From Pengzhenrongella frigida (GTDB lineage: Bacteria > Actinomycetota > Actinomycetes > Actinomycetales > Cellulomonadaceae), in NCBI RefSeq assembly GCF_004168625.1, contig NZ_SDWW01000035.1:1-50366 (forward strand): a DNA stretch of 50,366 nt. The letters run 5' to 3'. Positions 37,603 through 45,908 of this stretch are shown here, in pieces. Below the pieces are notes generated by a model. That model worked only from the letters and a program-made list of their open reading frames with translations, was not told where the DNA came from and did not search any database. Made by a program: the position numbers and the translations under genes. Within the stretch, counting starts at the first letter, position 1. Each line of letters begins with the position of its first letter.

Positions 37603-38025
37603 GTGCCCACCTATGCCTACGCGTGCACCGCGTGCGACCACCGGTTCGAGGCGCAGCAGTCCTTCACCGATTCTTCGCTGACCGTCTGCCCCGAGTGCGA
37701 GGGGCGCCTGCGCAAGGTGTTCCCGAGCGTCGGAGTGGTGTTCAAGGGCTCCGGGTTCTACCGCAACGACTCGCGGTCGAGCAACCACGGCAAGATCCCG
37801 GCGAGCTCCACCGCCTCGCACGGCGACTCCGGCTCGTCGGGTTCCGGCTCGAGCGACTCCGGCAGTGCGAGCAGCTCGAGCGAGTCGAGCAGCAGCCGGG
37901 CCGCGGCGTCGGCTGCACCCGCGGCGGCCTCGAGCACCGCCTCCTCGGGCGGCAGCACGGGTTCCGGCAGCAAGGGCTCCGGCAGCAAGGTCGCCGCGAG
38001 CTCGGGCGCCACGACGTCCAAGTAG
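37603..38025 (+). CDS. FmdB-family zinc-ribbon protein, Ruc-like
   Basis: A 140-residue protein with an N-terminal zinc ribbon (Cys8, Cys11, Cys29, Cys32 in YACTAC and VCPEC) ending in VVFKGSGFYRND, followed by about 75 residues almost entirely Ser, Gly and Ala, surely disordered. A zinc ribbon plus disordered tail is the layout of M. tuberculosis Rv0991c (Ruc), described as a heat-inducible, redox-regulated chaperone. The CIRCE-like operator and perfect ribosome-binding site AAGGAGG support a stress-induced role. The chaperone function here is inferred from the relative. Confidence 0.88.
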   Translation: MPTYAYACTACDHRFEAQQSFTDSSLTVCPECEGRLRKVFPSVGVVFKGSGFYRNDSRSSNHGKIPASSTASHGDSGSSGSGSSDSGSASSSSESSSSRAAASAAPAAASSTASSGGSTGSGSKGSGSKVAASSGATTSK

Positions 38026-38199
38026 CACCGCCTTCGGGTAGCACCGCCTTCAAGTAGCACCGCCTCGAGGTGGCACCTCCTCCACCTCGGTCGGCGCTCG
38101 GGCGGGCGCCCGACCCGCGGGTCGGCGACCGTCGCGTCCGTGCACAACCCGTTCCCGGCGGTCCTGCCTACCGGTCGACGTCGTCCTACCGTCGCGACC

Positions 38200-38991
38200 A
38201 TGCCCCGCCTCCCTGCCCGTGTGCCGGCCGCCGGATCGATCCGCGTCTCCGGCCGTGTCTACGGCCGTGGCCAGCCCGACAGCGGCCCGCGTGACCGGCA
38301 CCGGACCCCGGGGGTCCGATGGCGCCTGCTCGCCTGGCGGGTGCGCTTCCCGGTCGCGGCGGCCCTGCTCGCGCTGGCAGCGACGCTCGTCATCGCCGAG
38401 CTCCGCCCGGCGCCGGCCGTCACCGTCCCGGTCGCCGTCGCCGGGCGCGAGCTCGCACCCGGGGTGCCCCTGGCGGCCGCCGACCTGCGGGTCGTGCGCA
38501 TGCCGCCCGCACTGGTGCCGAGCGGAGCCCACCCGAGCGTGGACACCGTCGTCGGGCAGCGGCTCGTCGTCGGTGCCCCGGCCGGGCTGCCGATCGTCCA
38601 CGGGCTGCTCGCGGGCGATCGGCTCGCCACCGCGGGGCCGGCCGGGACGGTGGTCGCTCCCGTCCGGCTGGCCGACCCCGCGGTCGCCGCCCTGCTCCGG
38701 CCCGGCGACCGGATCGACCTCCTGGCGGCGGCGGGCACCGCTGATGGGGAGCCAGCCGTGCACCAGCTCGCCACACGCGCCATCGTGCTGGCCGATCCCG
38801 GCTCCGACTCCGCGAGCGCGGGGGCTTCAGCGGGCCAGGACGCGGGGGCGGGTGCGATCGGGGGGCTGCTCGGTGGCGGCGCCGACCCGGGCACCGGGGC
38901 GCTGACGCTGGTGGCGGTGACCCCGGCCGAGGCGGCCGCGCTCGCCGGAGCGGTGGGCTGGGCGAACCTGAGCGCGGTCGTCGTGGAGTGA
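38200..38991 (+). CDS. SAF-domain membrane protein (CpaB/RcpC-like)
   Basis: A 263-residue protein with a basic N-terminus, one membrane helix (FPVAAALLALAATLVIAELRP) and an extracytoplasmic SAF domain (VPVAVAGRELAPGVPLAAADLRVVRMP). A C-terminal RcpC-like part follows (GDRIDLLAAAG, TLVAVTPAEAAALAGAVGWANLSAVVVE) with a low-complexity Ala/Gly insert. CpaB proteins work in Flp/Tad pilus assembly, but no pilus genes are in the window. A SAF protein near mscL and fmdB is common in actinobacteria. ATG at 38200 is preferred; 38140 is an in-frame alternative. Confidence 0.82.
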   Translation: MPRLPARVPAAGSIRVSGRVYGRGQPDSGPRDRHRTPGVRWRLLAWRVRFPVAAALLALAATLVIAELRPAPAVTVPVAVAGRELAPGVPLAAADLRVVRMPPALVPSGAHPSVDTVVGQRLVVGAPAGLPIVHGLLAGDRLATAGPAGTVVAPVRLADPAVAALLRPGDRIDLLAAAGTADGEPAVHQLATRAIVLADPGSDSASAGASAGQDAGAGAIGGLLGGGADPGTGALTLVAVTPAEAAALAGAVGWANLSAVVVE

Positions 38992-39069
38992 GGTCGCGGT
39001 CGAACGGACCGCCGCACGAGCCGTGCGAGGATCTGTCCCGATCTGACCACCGACTGGAAGGGGACTCCG

Positions 39070-39483
39070 ATGCGATCGGTCCTTGAGGGGTTCAAGAACT
39101 TCATCATGCGTGGCAACGTGGTCGAGCTGGCGGTCGCCATCGTGATCGGCGCCGCGTTCACCGCGCTGATCAACTCGATCGTCACCGGGATGTTCACGCC
39201 GCTGATCGCCGCGATCCTCGGCAGCGCCGACCTCAGCCAGGCCGGGATGTTCGAGATCAACGGCGCGATCTTCATGCCGGGCCTGGTGCTCGACGGGCTG
39301 ATCAAGTTCCTCGTGATCGCCGCGGCCGTGTACTTCGTGATCGTGCTCCCGCTCAACAAGCTGGCCGAGCGCCGCAACCGGGGTGTCGAGCCCGAGGTCG
39401 CCGCGATCGCCACGGACACGCTGCTCCTGCAGGAGATCCGCGACCTGCTCGCCGCGCAGCAGGGCTCCGGCCCGCGGCACTGA
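39070..39483 (+). CDS. mscL: Large-conductance mechanosensitive channel
   Basis: A 137-residue channel subunit that opens under membrane tension to release solutes on osmotic downshock. Seen: the amphipathic N-terminus GFKNFIMRGNVVELAVAIVIGAAFTALINSIV (TM1 with the Gly/Ala pore-lining pattern), the periplasmic loop, TM2 (FLVIAAAVYFVIVLPLNKL) and the C-terminal helix LLLQEIRDLLA. Length is standard. AAGGGG precedes the ATG. Confidence 0.97.
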   Translation: MRSVLEGFKNFIMRGNVVELAVAIVIGAAFTALINSIVTGMFTPLIAAILGSADLSQAGMFEINGAIFMPGLVLDGLIKFLVIAAAVYFVIVLPLNKLAERRNRGVEPEVAAIATDTLLLQEIRDLLAAQQGSGPRH

Positions 39484-39490
39484 GCACCGG

Positions 39491-39527
39491 CCGCAGGACC
39501 CGCGGGCGGCGGCCCGCGGTTCTGCGG
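39491..39527. terminator. Hairpin between convergent mscL and small ORF
   Basis: CCGCAGGACCCGCGGGC and its near-complement GCCCGCGGTTCTGCGG form a long stem with a small loop, one mismatch and one bulge. It lies 8 bp after the mscL stop and 5 bp before the stop of the convergent small gene, so it can serve both. Confidence 0.75.
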
Positions 39528-39532
39528 TGCGT

Positions 39533-39742
39533 TCACCAGTGCGGCGGGACGTCCCGTCGCAGGCGGTCGTCGTTCGAGGAGTCACCGCTGGACTCGTGCC
39601 AGCCGACGTCGGTGTCGTCTGTGCTCTGCCCGGGCGTCGCGTCCCCCACGCCCGGCCGCACGACCCGTCGGCGCTTGCGCCGCCCCGGACCCGGCGCATC
39701 GGTGGGGGTGGCCGGATCGGGGGGGACATCGTTGCGGGGCAC
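39533..39742 (-). CDS. Small hydrophilic protein of unknown function
   Basis: 69 residues from a GTG start: a Pro-rich beginning, a basic patch (GRRKRRRVVRPG), then an acidic segment TDVGWHESSGDSSNDDRLRRD ending in VPPHW. The TDVGW...DRLRRDxPPHW pattern looks like a small conserved actinobacterial protein family I have seen without function, which is why I accept it over overlapping frames. It lies between the terminator and the helicase-like gene on the same strand. Confidence 0.6.
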   Translation of the reverse strand: MPRNDVPPDPATPTDAPGPGRRKRRRVVRPGVGDATPGQSTDDTDVGWHESSGDSSNDDRLRRDVPPHW

Positions 39743-39837
39743 GGTTCGCCAGGGTACGTCGTTCGGTCATGCGGCCGTGCGGTCAGCGGCGGCCGTGCGG
39801 TTGACGGAGCCCGTGCGGTCGGTGCGGGTGGGCCGGT

Positions 39838-42800
39838 CTACGGGAGGATCCGGCGCACCGCGCTGGCGATCGCCGTGTCCACGCGAGCCCCGCGGCGGGC
39901 GATGCCCAGCTCGGAGCGCAGCGCGGCCGCGAGCTGCAGATGGTCACGCACCACCGAGTCGGACACGATCCAGCTCAGCAGGTCGTCCAGCTCGTCGTCG
40001 CCGTAGGCGCTGATCGGCAGCCCGGGCACGACCGGCGGGCGCGGCCGGCTGGGGAACGGCAGGGTCGGCTGCTCGTGGCCGACGGCGTGCGCACGCTCTG
40101 CCTCGGGATGCTCCACCGGTCCCGCCGTGGGCAGGTTGACCGGTTGCGCGGCGCGGGCGCGGGCCGCGACCCGGGCGAGCACGGTGCGCGCGATCGCGTC
40201 CGCCTCCCCCTGCGGGTCGAGGAACGCGGCCGCAGACCAGACCTGCGCCACCGACCAGCCGAGCCGCTCCAGTCGCCGGGCGCGCTGACGGTCGCGCACC
40301 CGCACGCTGGGCTCGGCGACGTAGTCGGCGTCGTCGGTCAGCACCGCGACGATGAGCTCACCGGGCAGGTCGGGGTGGCCGACCGCCAACGGGATCCGCG
40401 ACCCGCCGGCCACGCCGTAGTCGATCTCCACGAGCAGGCCCGCGCGCCACAGCCGTTCGGCCAGGTCCATCACGAGGCGGTCCGGGCTGGTCGGGTCCGG
40501 GGCACGCAGTGCGATCCCGGTCTCGTCCCGGCCCCGCGCGGAGGCGAAGGCGAGCACGTCCGCGAGCAGGCGGGCGCCGGGGGCGCGCAGCCGCTCGGGG
40601 TCCAGCTCCGGCGCACCGAAGCAAGACACCACCACGAGCCGGTGCCGGGTCGCCCCGAGCGCGTCGAGCAGCAGGGCCGCGCCGCCCGGTCCGCTCAACG
40701 GGCCGAATCCGTGCAGCACCCGACCGTGGGGAGTCTTGCCGAACCCGATCGAGAAGATGATCGCCTCGCGCCGCAGCCCGGCCACGCCCGCGAGGTCGGC
40801 GACCACGAACGGCTCGGTCCGCCGGGAATCGAAGAACGTCGCGAGCGACGGGTTGTCGCGGACCTCGGCGAGCACCGCCTCGCGCACCCGGTTGGCATGG
40901 GTCGGCGAGGACGTGATGACCGCGAGGGACTCCTCGGGGCGGGTCAGGGCGTGGGTGATGGCGAGCTCGACGACGTGCTCGACCTCCGCCCGGGTGCTGT
41001 CCACCGCACCCGTCTCCGAGTCGGGCATCCCCGAACCATCGACCAGGTCGAGCCGGACGAGCGGTGCCGCCGCCGGCAGCGGGGTCGCCTCGAGCACGCC
41101 CGCGTAGCCGTGCTCGGCGAGGAACGCGGTCAGGTACGGGTCGCGGCGGGTGGAGTCGGCCCGCAGCGCGACCTCGGGGAGCACGGCGGCCAACTCGCGC
41201 ACCGCGGTACCGGACGCGCACCGCGCATCGCCGACGACGACGACCTGGCGACCGCGCACGAGCGCCGCCAGGGCGACCTCGAGCGGCAGGTGCTGGACGG
41301 CGTCGAGCACGACGAGGTCGACGGTGCGGGTCGCGGGCAGCAGCTGCGGCACGAGCATCGGCGACGCCGTGAGCACCGGGCGCAGCCGCCGGACGAGGTC
41401 CGGGTAGCGCTCGATGGTCTGGCGCAGGCTGGTCAGTCGCTCCTCGACCAGCTCGGCGAACAGCGACTCGGCCTGCTCGCGGTGGGTGTGCAGGGTGGTG
41501 GAGATGTGGCCGACGACGGCGGAGCGCACCGGCGCCGAGAGGCTGGCGACCTGCTCGAGGTCGAGGCGGCGGAACTCCGCGGCGAGCGCCGACAGCGCCG
41601 CGCCGTCGTACCCGGCGAGGGCCGGGTCCGCGCGCAGCAGCTCGTCGAAGACGGTGCTCCACCACGCCAGGTCGAGCTCGGCGCCGACCAGCTCGGAGCC
41701 CATCCGCCGGCGGGCGAGGTCGTCGAGCAGCGGGTCCAGGCCGGCCGCACGCAACGTGCGCACGAGTGCGGTGCGCTCGGGCAGCACCTCGAGTGCGGAC
41801 CGGTCGGCGAGCAGCCGCCGCAGCCGGTCGGTGAGCTCGGGGAGCGGCGCGTTCGCGAGCCCGCCGCCGCCCGGCGTGGTCGCCAGGGCGGCCTCGAGGC
41901 TGGCGAGGTCGTCCGCCACGAGCCGGTACTCGGCCTCGATGCCGGAGAGCCCCTCGGGCAGCCGTGGCCAGCCGCCGCCGGGGCAGTGCGCCTGCCAGAT
42001 CTCGCGCTGGTGCTGCACCTCGACGAGCGCGGCGTGCAGGTCGGGGACGGGCCGGCCGGGCCGCGCCATGTCCTTGGCCTGCTTGCGCAGGCGCCGGCGG
42101 TGCATCCGGCCCATCGGCTGGTCGTGCTCGACCCGCCAGGCCTTGGTCGCGGTCGCCGCCACGAGGTCCGCGGCCGTGCGCTCGAAGATCATCGGCTGGA
42201 AGACGTCCAGCGCGCCGCGGATCCCGCCGAGCATCCACAGCTGCTCGCCCCAGGCGGCCACCGTCGTCGCGGTCGTCAACCCGGTGGCGACGGCGACCTC
42301 CTCGGCGCGGCCGGCGAGGACCGGCAGGCTCTGGTTCACGAGGCGCTCGATCCGCGCCAGCGCGTCGTCGGCGGCCTCGGTCGTGATCAGGTCGGCGCCG
42401 AACCACGGCGTCTCGGCCGGACGCAGGGAGAAGGCCCCGAGCGCCGCCGCCCGGGCGAGGCCCACGGCGAGGGTCTCGCGCCGCTCGACGTCAAGACCCC
42501 GGGCGACCTCGGGCGTCAGCCGCGCGGTGGTCTGCGGCGCCGGACGCGTCGCGGTGAGCCGGGCGAGGGCCTGCAGGGCGTCATAGGCCGACGCACCCCA
42601 CGGCTCGCGGGCCTGGTGCAGCGCGCTGACGTAGCCGCTGAGCCGGTCGCGCTGGGCGACGAGGTTCCGGCGCAGCGCGTCGACCCGGTGCGGATCGATC
42701 GTGGTCTGCTCCAGCGTCATGGCGCCGAGGAGCCGGCGCGCGACGGCGGCGCGCCAGTCGGCGTCGGGCGCGACGTCGAGCACCAGGTCACCGAGACCCA

Positions 42801-44007
42801 GTTCCCCCAGCCGCGCGGTCAGCGCCGTCGCGCCCCGCCGGTGGCCCGGGACGTACAGCACGCTGCGGCCGTTCGCCGCGGCGTCGGCGACGACGGCGGC
42901 CAACGTCCCGGTCGCGTCGCAGCCGGCGGGGGCGTCGATGAACAGGTGGCTGCCGCCGGCGAGGAGGTCGAGGATGTGGCGCTGGACCGGGTCCAGATCC
43001 CCGACGCCGCGCTCGGTGGCCGGATCGTGGTCGCCGCGCACCCGCTCGGGCAGCGGTCGGGCCAGCAGCTCCAACGCCGCGTCGTCGCCGGCGAGCGCCG
43101 CGATGACGTCGTGCCGCGCCAGCGTGGCCGAGTTCTGGTCCAGGTCCTCGACCAGCACCTGTCCGGGGTGGACGAACGTGCCGACCAGCAGCCGCTCGGT
43201 GAGCGTGAAGTCCTCCAGGACGGCGGAGCCGAGCGCGGCCAGCCGTTCGAGCGCCGGGCGCGGGTTGAACCCCGAGCCCGTGAACGCACCGCGGGCGAGC
43301 GCGACGGGGTCGAGCAGCGCACCGCGCCCGCGCAACGCGCGGGCCAGGATCGGGTTGAGCTCGAGGGACGGTTCGAGGCTCAGCTCGTAGTCGCTCGCGC
43401 CGCTGCCCTTCGCGTGCAGCCCGACCGGTCGCAGCAGCACCGGCGCGCGCACCGTCCGGGGGCTGGCGGTGGTCGCGTCGGCCGGGGTCCCGTCGCCCGG
43501 GGTCTCGTCGGTCGAATCCGGGTGGTCGTGCGCCGGGCGGGTCCGGGTCACGGCGGCGAGGGCGCCGACGTCGTCGGTCGCGACGTCGGGCGAGGTCCGC
43601 TCGGTCCAGGTCGCGACCCCGATCGCCAGGTAGGTGGGGGCGATCCCGTATCGCTGGGCGTACTCCTCCGCGCGCGCTCCGACCGCCCGTGCGCGGCGCT
43701 TGGCGGTCGCGAGCGCCGCACCCTCCCGGACCAGGTTGGACAGGCGGGTGTCGCGACCGGCGAACAGCTGCGCGATGCCCGACGGATGGGCTGCGGACAG
43801 GTCGAGGGCGGCATCGCCCAGCAGCTCGACGTTGGCGAGGGACGAGCCCCCGGCGGCCTCGACGAGCGAGGAGCGCCACGAGGCGACGGCGGCGGCCACG
43901 AGCTCGGCGGTGGTGGGCGGGACGACCGCGACGGGCTGGTTGCCAGCCGGGGCGGCAGGCTCCGGAGCGCCGGACGGTGTGCCTGCGGAGGATGCGGGAA
44001 CAGTCAC
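39838..44007 (-). CDS. DUF4011/superfamily 1 helicase-like protein with degenerate motor and nuclease motifs
   Basis: A 1389-residue protein laid out like DUF4011 helicases: N-terminal DUF4011-like part (about 35-135, LDLSAAHPSGIAQL), motor domain 1 (about 335-920), motor domain 2 (about 950-1130) and a C-terminal DUF559-type nuclease fold (about 1180-1260). The key residues are gone. The P-loop is APAGCDAT at 359-366 instead of GxxGxGK[ST]. Walker B is DAVQ at 902-905 instead of DEAxQ. Motif III reads GDARCAS, and motif VI has lost its arginines (LLDALGATRHR). In the nuclease, the catalytic Asp is Pro1206 and the Glu is Leu1223. The frame is nonetheless intact, suggesting a maintained non-enzymatic role. 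Confidence 0.82.
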   Translation of the reverse strand: MTVPASSAGTPSGAPEPAAPAGNQPVAVVPPTTAELVAAAVASWRSSLVEAAGGSSLANVELLGDAALDLSAAHPSGIAQLFAGRDTRLSNLVREGAALATAKRRARAVGARAEEYAQRYGIAPTYLAIGVATWTERTSPDVATDDVGALAAVTRTRPAHDHPDSTDETPGDGTPADATTASPRTVRAPVLLRPVGLHAKGSGASDYELSLEPSLELNPILARALRGRGALLDPVALARGAFTGSGFNPRPALERLAALGSAVLEDFTLTERLLVGTFVHPGQVLVEDLDQNSATLARHDVIAALAGDDAALELLARPLPERVRGDHDPATERGVGDLDPVQRHILDLLAGGSHLFIDAPAGCDATGTLAAVVADAAANGRSVLYVPGHRRGATALTARLGELGLGDLVLDVAPDADWRAAVARRLLGAMTLEQTTIDPHRVDALRRNLVAQRDRLSGYVSALHQAREPWGASAYDALQALARLTATRPAPQTTARLTPEVARGLDVERRETLAVGLARAAALGAFSLRPAETPWFGADLITTEAADDALARIERLVNQSLPVLAGRAEEVAVATGLTTATTVAAWGEQLWMLGGIRGALDVFQPMIFERTAADLVAATATKAWRVEHDQPMGRMHRRRLRKQAKDMARPGRPVPDLHAALVEVQHQREIWQAHCPGGGWPRLPEGLSGIEAEYRLVADDLASLEAALATTPGGGGLANAPLPELTDRLRRLLADRSALEVLPERTALVRTLRAAGLDPLLDDLARRRMGSELVGAELDLAWWSTVFDELLRADPALAGYDGAALSALAAEFRRLDLEQVASLSAPVRSAVVGHISTTLHTHREQAESLFAELVEERLTSLRQTIERYPDLVRRLRPVLTASPMLVPQLLPATRTVDLVVLDAVQHLPLEVALAALVRGRQVVVVGDARCASGTAVRELAAVLPEVALRADSTRRDPYLTAFLAEHGYAGVLEATPLPAAAPLVRLDLVDGSGMPDSETGAVDSTRAEVEHVVELAITHALTRPEESLAVITSSPTHANRVREAVLAEVRDNPSLATFFDSRRTEPFVVADLAGVAGLRREAIIFSIGFGKTPHGRVLHGFGPLSGPGGAALLLDALGATRHRLVVVSCFGAPELDPERLRAPGARLLADVLAFASARGRDETGIALRAPDPTSPDRLVMDLAERLWRAGLLVEIDYGVAGGSRIPLAVGHPDLPGELIVAVLTDDADYVAEPSVRVRDRQRARRLERLGWSVAQVWSAAAFLDPQGEADAIARTVLARVAARARAAQPVNLPTAGPVEHPEAERAHAVGHEQPTLPFPSRPRPPVVPGLPISAYGDDELDDLLSWIVSDSVVRDHLQLAAALRSELGIARRGARVDTAIASAVRRILP

Positions 44008-44104
44008 CCTGGGAACGCTAACCGGCTATCGCCCCTACCAGTGCATGGCACGCCGTGAGGCCAGAAATCGTTCGGGTCGTCGCGCTCCGCAACACAAAAT
44101 GAAA

Positions 44105-44145
44105 GACAGTGCGCACCGCGCAGGGGGCCGGCGATGCGCACTGTC
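44105..44145. promoter_or_regulatory. Inverted repeat in the leader of the helicase-like gene
   Basis: GACAGTGCGCA and TGCGCACTGTC are perfect 11-bp complements separated by 19 nt of G-rich sequence, in the 265-bp gene-free gap upstream of the helicase-like gene. It could form an RNA hairpin in the 5' leader or bind a dimeric protein. The surrounding stretch is noticeably less GC-rich than the genes. Confidence 0.6.
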
Positions 44146-44235
44146 AGGATTAATTCTGCGGCCCCGTACGGGCTCAGGTCAAATTGCCCCACGACCCGCC
44201 GGGGAGCACCCGTCAGCACCTGGGCGAGATCACTT

Positions 44236-44257
44236 AAACGTACTGATCAGTACGTTT
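44236..44257. promoter_or_regulatory. Perfect 22-bp palindrome, TetR-type operator candidate
   Basis: The half-site AAACGTACTGA is followed by its exact complement, making 22 perfectly symmetric bases centred on GATC. It resembles operators of TetR-family repressors. It lies 15 bp after the GH18 stop and 229 bp before the helicase-like start. As RNA it would form a 9-bp stem with a GATC loop followed by TTTAA, so weak termination of the GH18 operon is a second possibility. No TetR gene is adjacent. Confidence 0.65.
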
Positions 44258-44272
44258 GTCCGGGCCGCCGGC

Positions 44273-45823
44273 TCAGCTCGGTTGGACGAGGACCCACGGG
44301 GAACCGCCCGCCACGGACTCCCCGGGCGTCTGCCCCTGGGACCACCACTTGGCCTCGTACGGCACCAGGTCGAGCTGGACCCTGGTGCCGGCGAGGTAGG
44401 CCGTGGTCGCGTCCCACTGCGGGTAGCTCCCCGCCGGGAGGGTGGGCAGCGGAGCGGGGGTGTCGCCGGGCAGCACCGGGCCGATCAGCGTCCAGGGAGA
44501 GTCCTCGGCGGCCGCCACCGGGGTGTCCGGCGCGAAGCCGCTGGTCCAGTACCGGGCCTGGAAGACCTGGCCGTGCCACACGGTCTTGGTCCCCGCCGGG
44601 TAGGTGCCCAACGCGTCCCAGATCGGGAAGGGGCTGTGTGCCGGGTCGTCGACGACGGCCGTCACTGTCGGCGTCGCCGCCTCGTCGTCCTCCGACGCAG
44701 AGGGCGACGGGGCCGGCGAGAACGGGGCGGCGGTCAGGTCGGCCGAGAGCACGACGGCGAACCGCTGCGCCCCCTGGTCGACCCCGCTGCACGACGTCTG
44801 CACGACCGACAGCACCGACGGCAGCGGCGGGCCGCAGGTGGCGTCCCGGTTGAGCGACCACATGGACAGCGCGCCCACGCCGTTGGTGCGGGCGAACTCG
44901 TTGAGCACGCCGGCGTCGGCGAGCGTGAACCGCTCCGAGATGACGTCGTTCTGGCCGATCATCGGGGTGATGCCGACCTTGCCCCAGGCGTCGCCGATGC
45001 TCAGGGCCTGGCCGGCCCGCGCGAAGGCGGCGCGCACCTGGGTGTGCAGCGCGGTCGCAGACCGGACGACGACGTCGGAGTAGGGCTCGCCCGGCGTCGT
45101 GCCGGAGTTGAAGTCCATGGTCATGCCGTTCACGCCCGCGAGCTCGACGCCCGCGGAGAGCATCCCGGCCACGACCGCCTCGCCGGGGCCGGTGAGCCCG
45201 GTCGGCGCCACCGGCAGCGTCAGCCAGACGGCCAGGCTGCGGCCGTCGTCGGCCGCCCGGTCCTGGACGTCCTTGATCGCGACGGCTCGCCGCTCCGCTC
45301 CCGCGGTGTCGTCGAGCGCGGCGCCCTCGATGTCCAGGTCGATGCTGGTGAGCTCGTACCGGTCCACGACCGCCTCGTAGGCGCGGCTGAGCGCCGTCGG
45401 GCTGGTGCACCTGATGGCGAGCTCGTCGCCGCGCTGCCCGCCGAACGAGACCCGGGCGTCGCCCCCGGTGAGCCGCAGCTGCGACATCCGGCGGTCCAGC
45501 TCGAGCTCGGAGGCGGCCGCGTCGAGGGTGTACACCCCGCCCCACATGGGGGTGCAGTCGTCGTCGGCCCCGGCCGTGACGAAGGACAGGATGACGTTCG
45601 ACTGGGCAGGCCCGGCCGGGGTCTCGAACGGGTAGGCGGGCGTCACCGTCACGTCCACGTAGGCGGCGAAGACCGACGGTCCGGGCGTCGCGGGAGTCGT
45701 GACGACGGCCGAGACGGCCCGGACTCCCGTCCAGCCGATCGCGGTGGCGCAGAGCAGGACGACGCCGACCCGGAGGAAGGAGACCCGCATCCGAGGACGC
45801 GGTGCAGCGGTGGTCAAGGTCAT
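44273..45823 (-). CDS. Exported GH18 protein with two C-terminal CBM5/12-like modules
   Basis: A 516-residue type-II membrane or secreted protein: signal/anchor helix at about 13-40, a GH18 barrel (about 50-350) and two carbohydrate-binding modules (about 398-448 and 468-515: YPQWDATTAYLAGTRVQ, AKWWSQGQTPG) joined by Pro/Ser linkers. The chitinase active-site motif DLDIE is intact with Glu166 as acid. GH18 enzymes cut beta-1,4-GlcNAc linkages with substrate assistance. AGAGG precedes ATG 45823; an earlier in-frame ATG at 45943 would overlap the upstream gene. It lies 85 bp after the GT2 synthase, so it probably trims or releases the polymer that enzyme makes. Confidence 0.87.
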   Translation of the reverse strand: MTLTTAAPRPRMRVSFLRVGVVLLCATAIGWTGVRAVSAVVTTPATPGPSVFAAYVDVTVTPAYPFETPAGPAQSNVILSFVTAGADDDCTPMWGGVYTLDAAASELELDRRMSQLRLTGGDARVSFGGQRGDELAIRCTSPTALSRAYEAVVDRYELTSIDLDIEGAALDDTAGAERRAVAIKDVQDRAADDGRSLAVWLTLPVAPTGLTGPGEAVVAGMLSAGVELAGVNGMTMDFNSGTTPGEPYSDVVVRSATALHTQVRAAFARAGQALSIGDAWGKVGITPMIGQNDVISERFTLADAGVLNEFARTNGVGALSMWSLNRDATCGPPLPSVLSVVQTSCSGVDQGAQRFAVVLSADLTAAPFSPAPSPSASEDDEAATPTVTAVVDDPAHSPFPIWDALGTYPAGTKTVWHGQVFQARYWTSGFAPDTPVAAAEDSPWTLIGPVLPGDTPAPLPTLPAGSYPQWDATTAYLAGTRVQLDLVPYEAKWWSQGQTPGESVAGGSPWVLVQPS

Positions 45824-45908
45824 CGGGAGCCTCTTGCGGTCGAGGTGCGTGGTAGCAGGCAGGGGGTCGCGGGGCGGCCGACGCCGGGGCGGGCCGCCGG
45901 GGTGCAGC

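Noticed and set aside
39940-44058. A 1372-residue open frame on the plus strand opposite the helicase-like gene
   Set aside because: It mirrors the minus-strand gene and its translation is low-complexity Arg/Gly/Ala/Val without any domain. GC-rich third positions keep antisense frames open.
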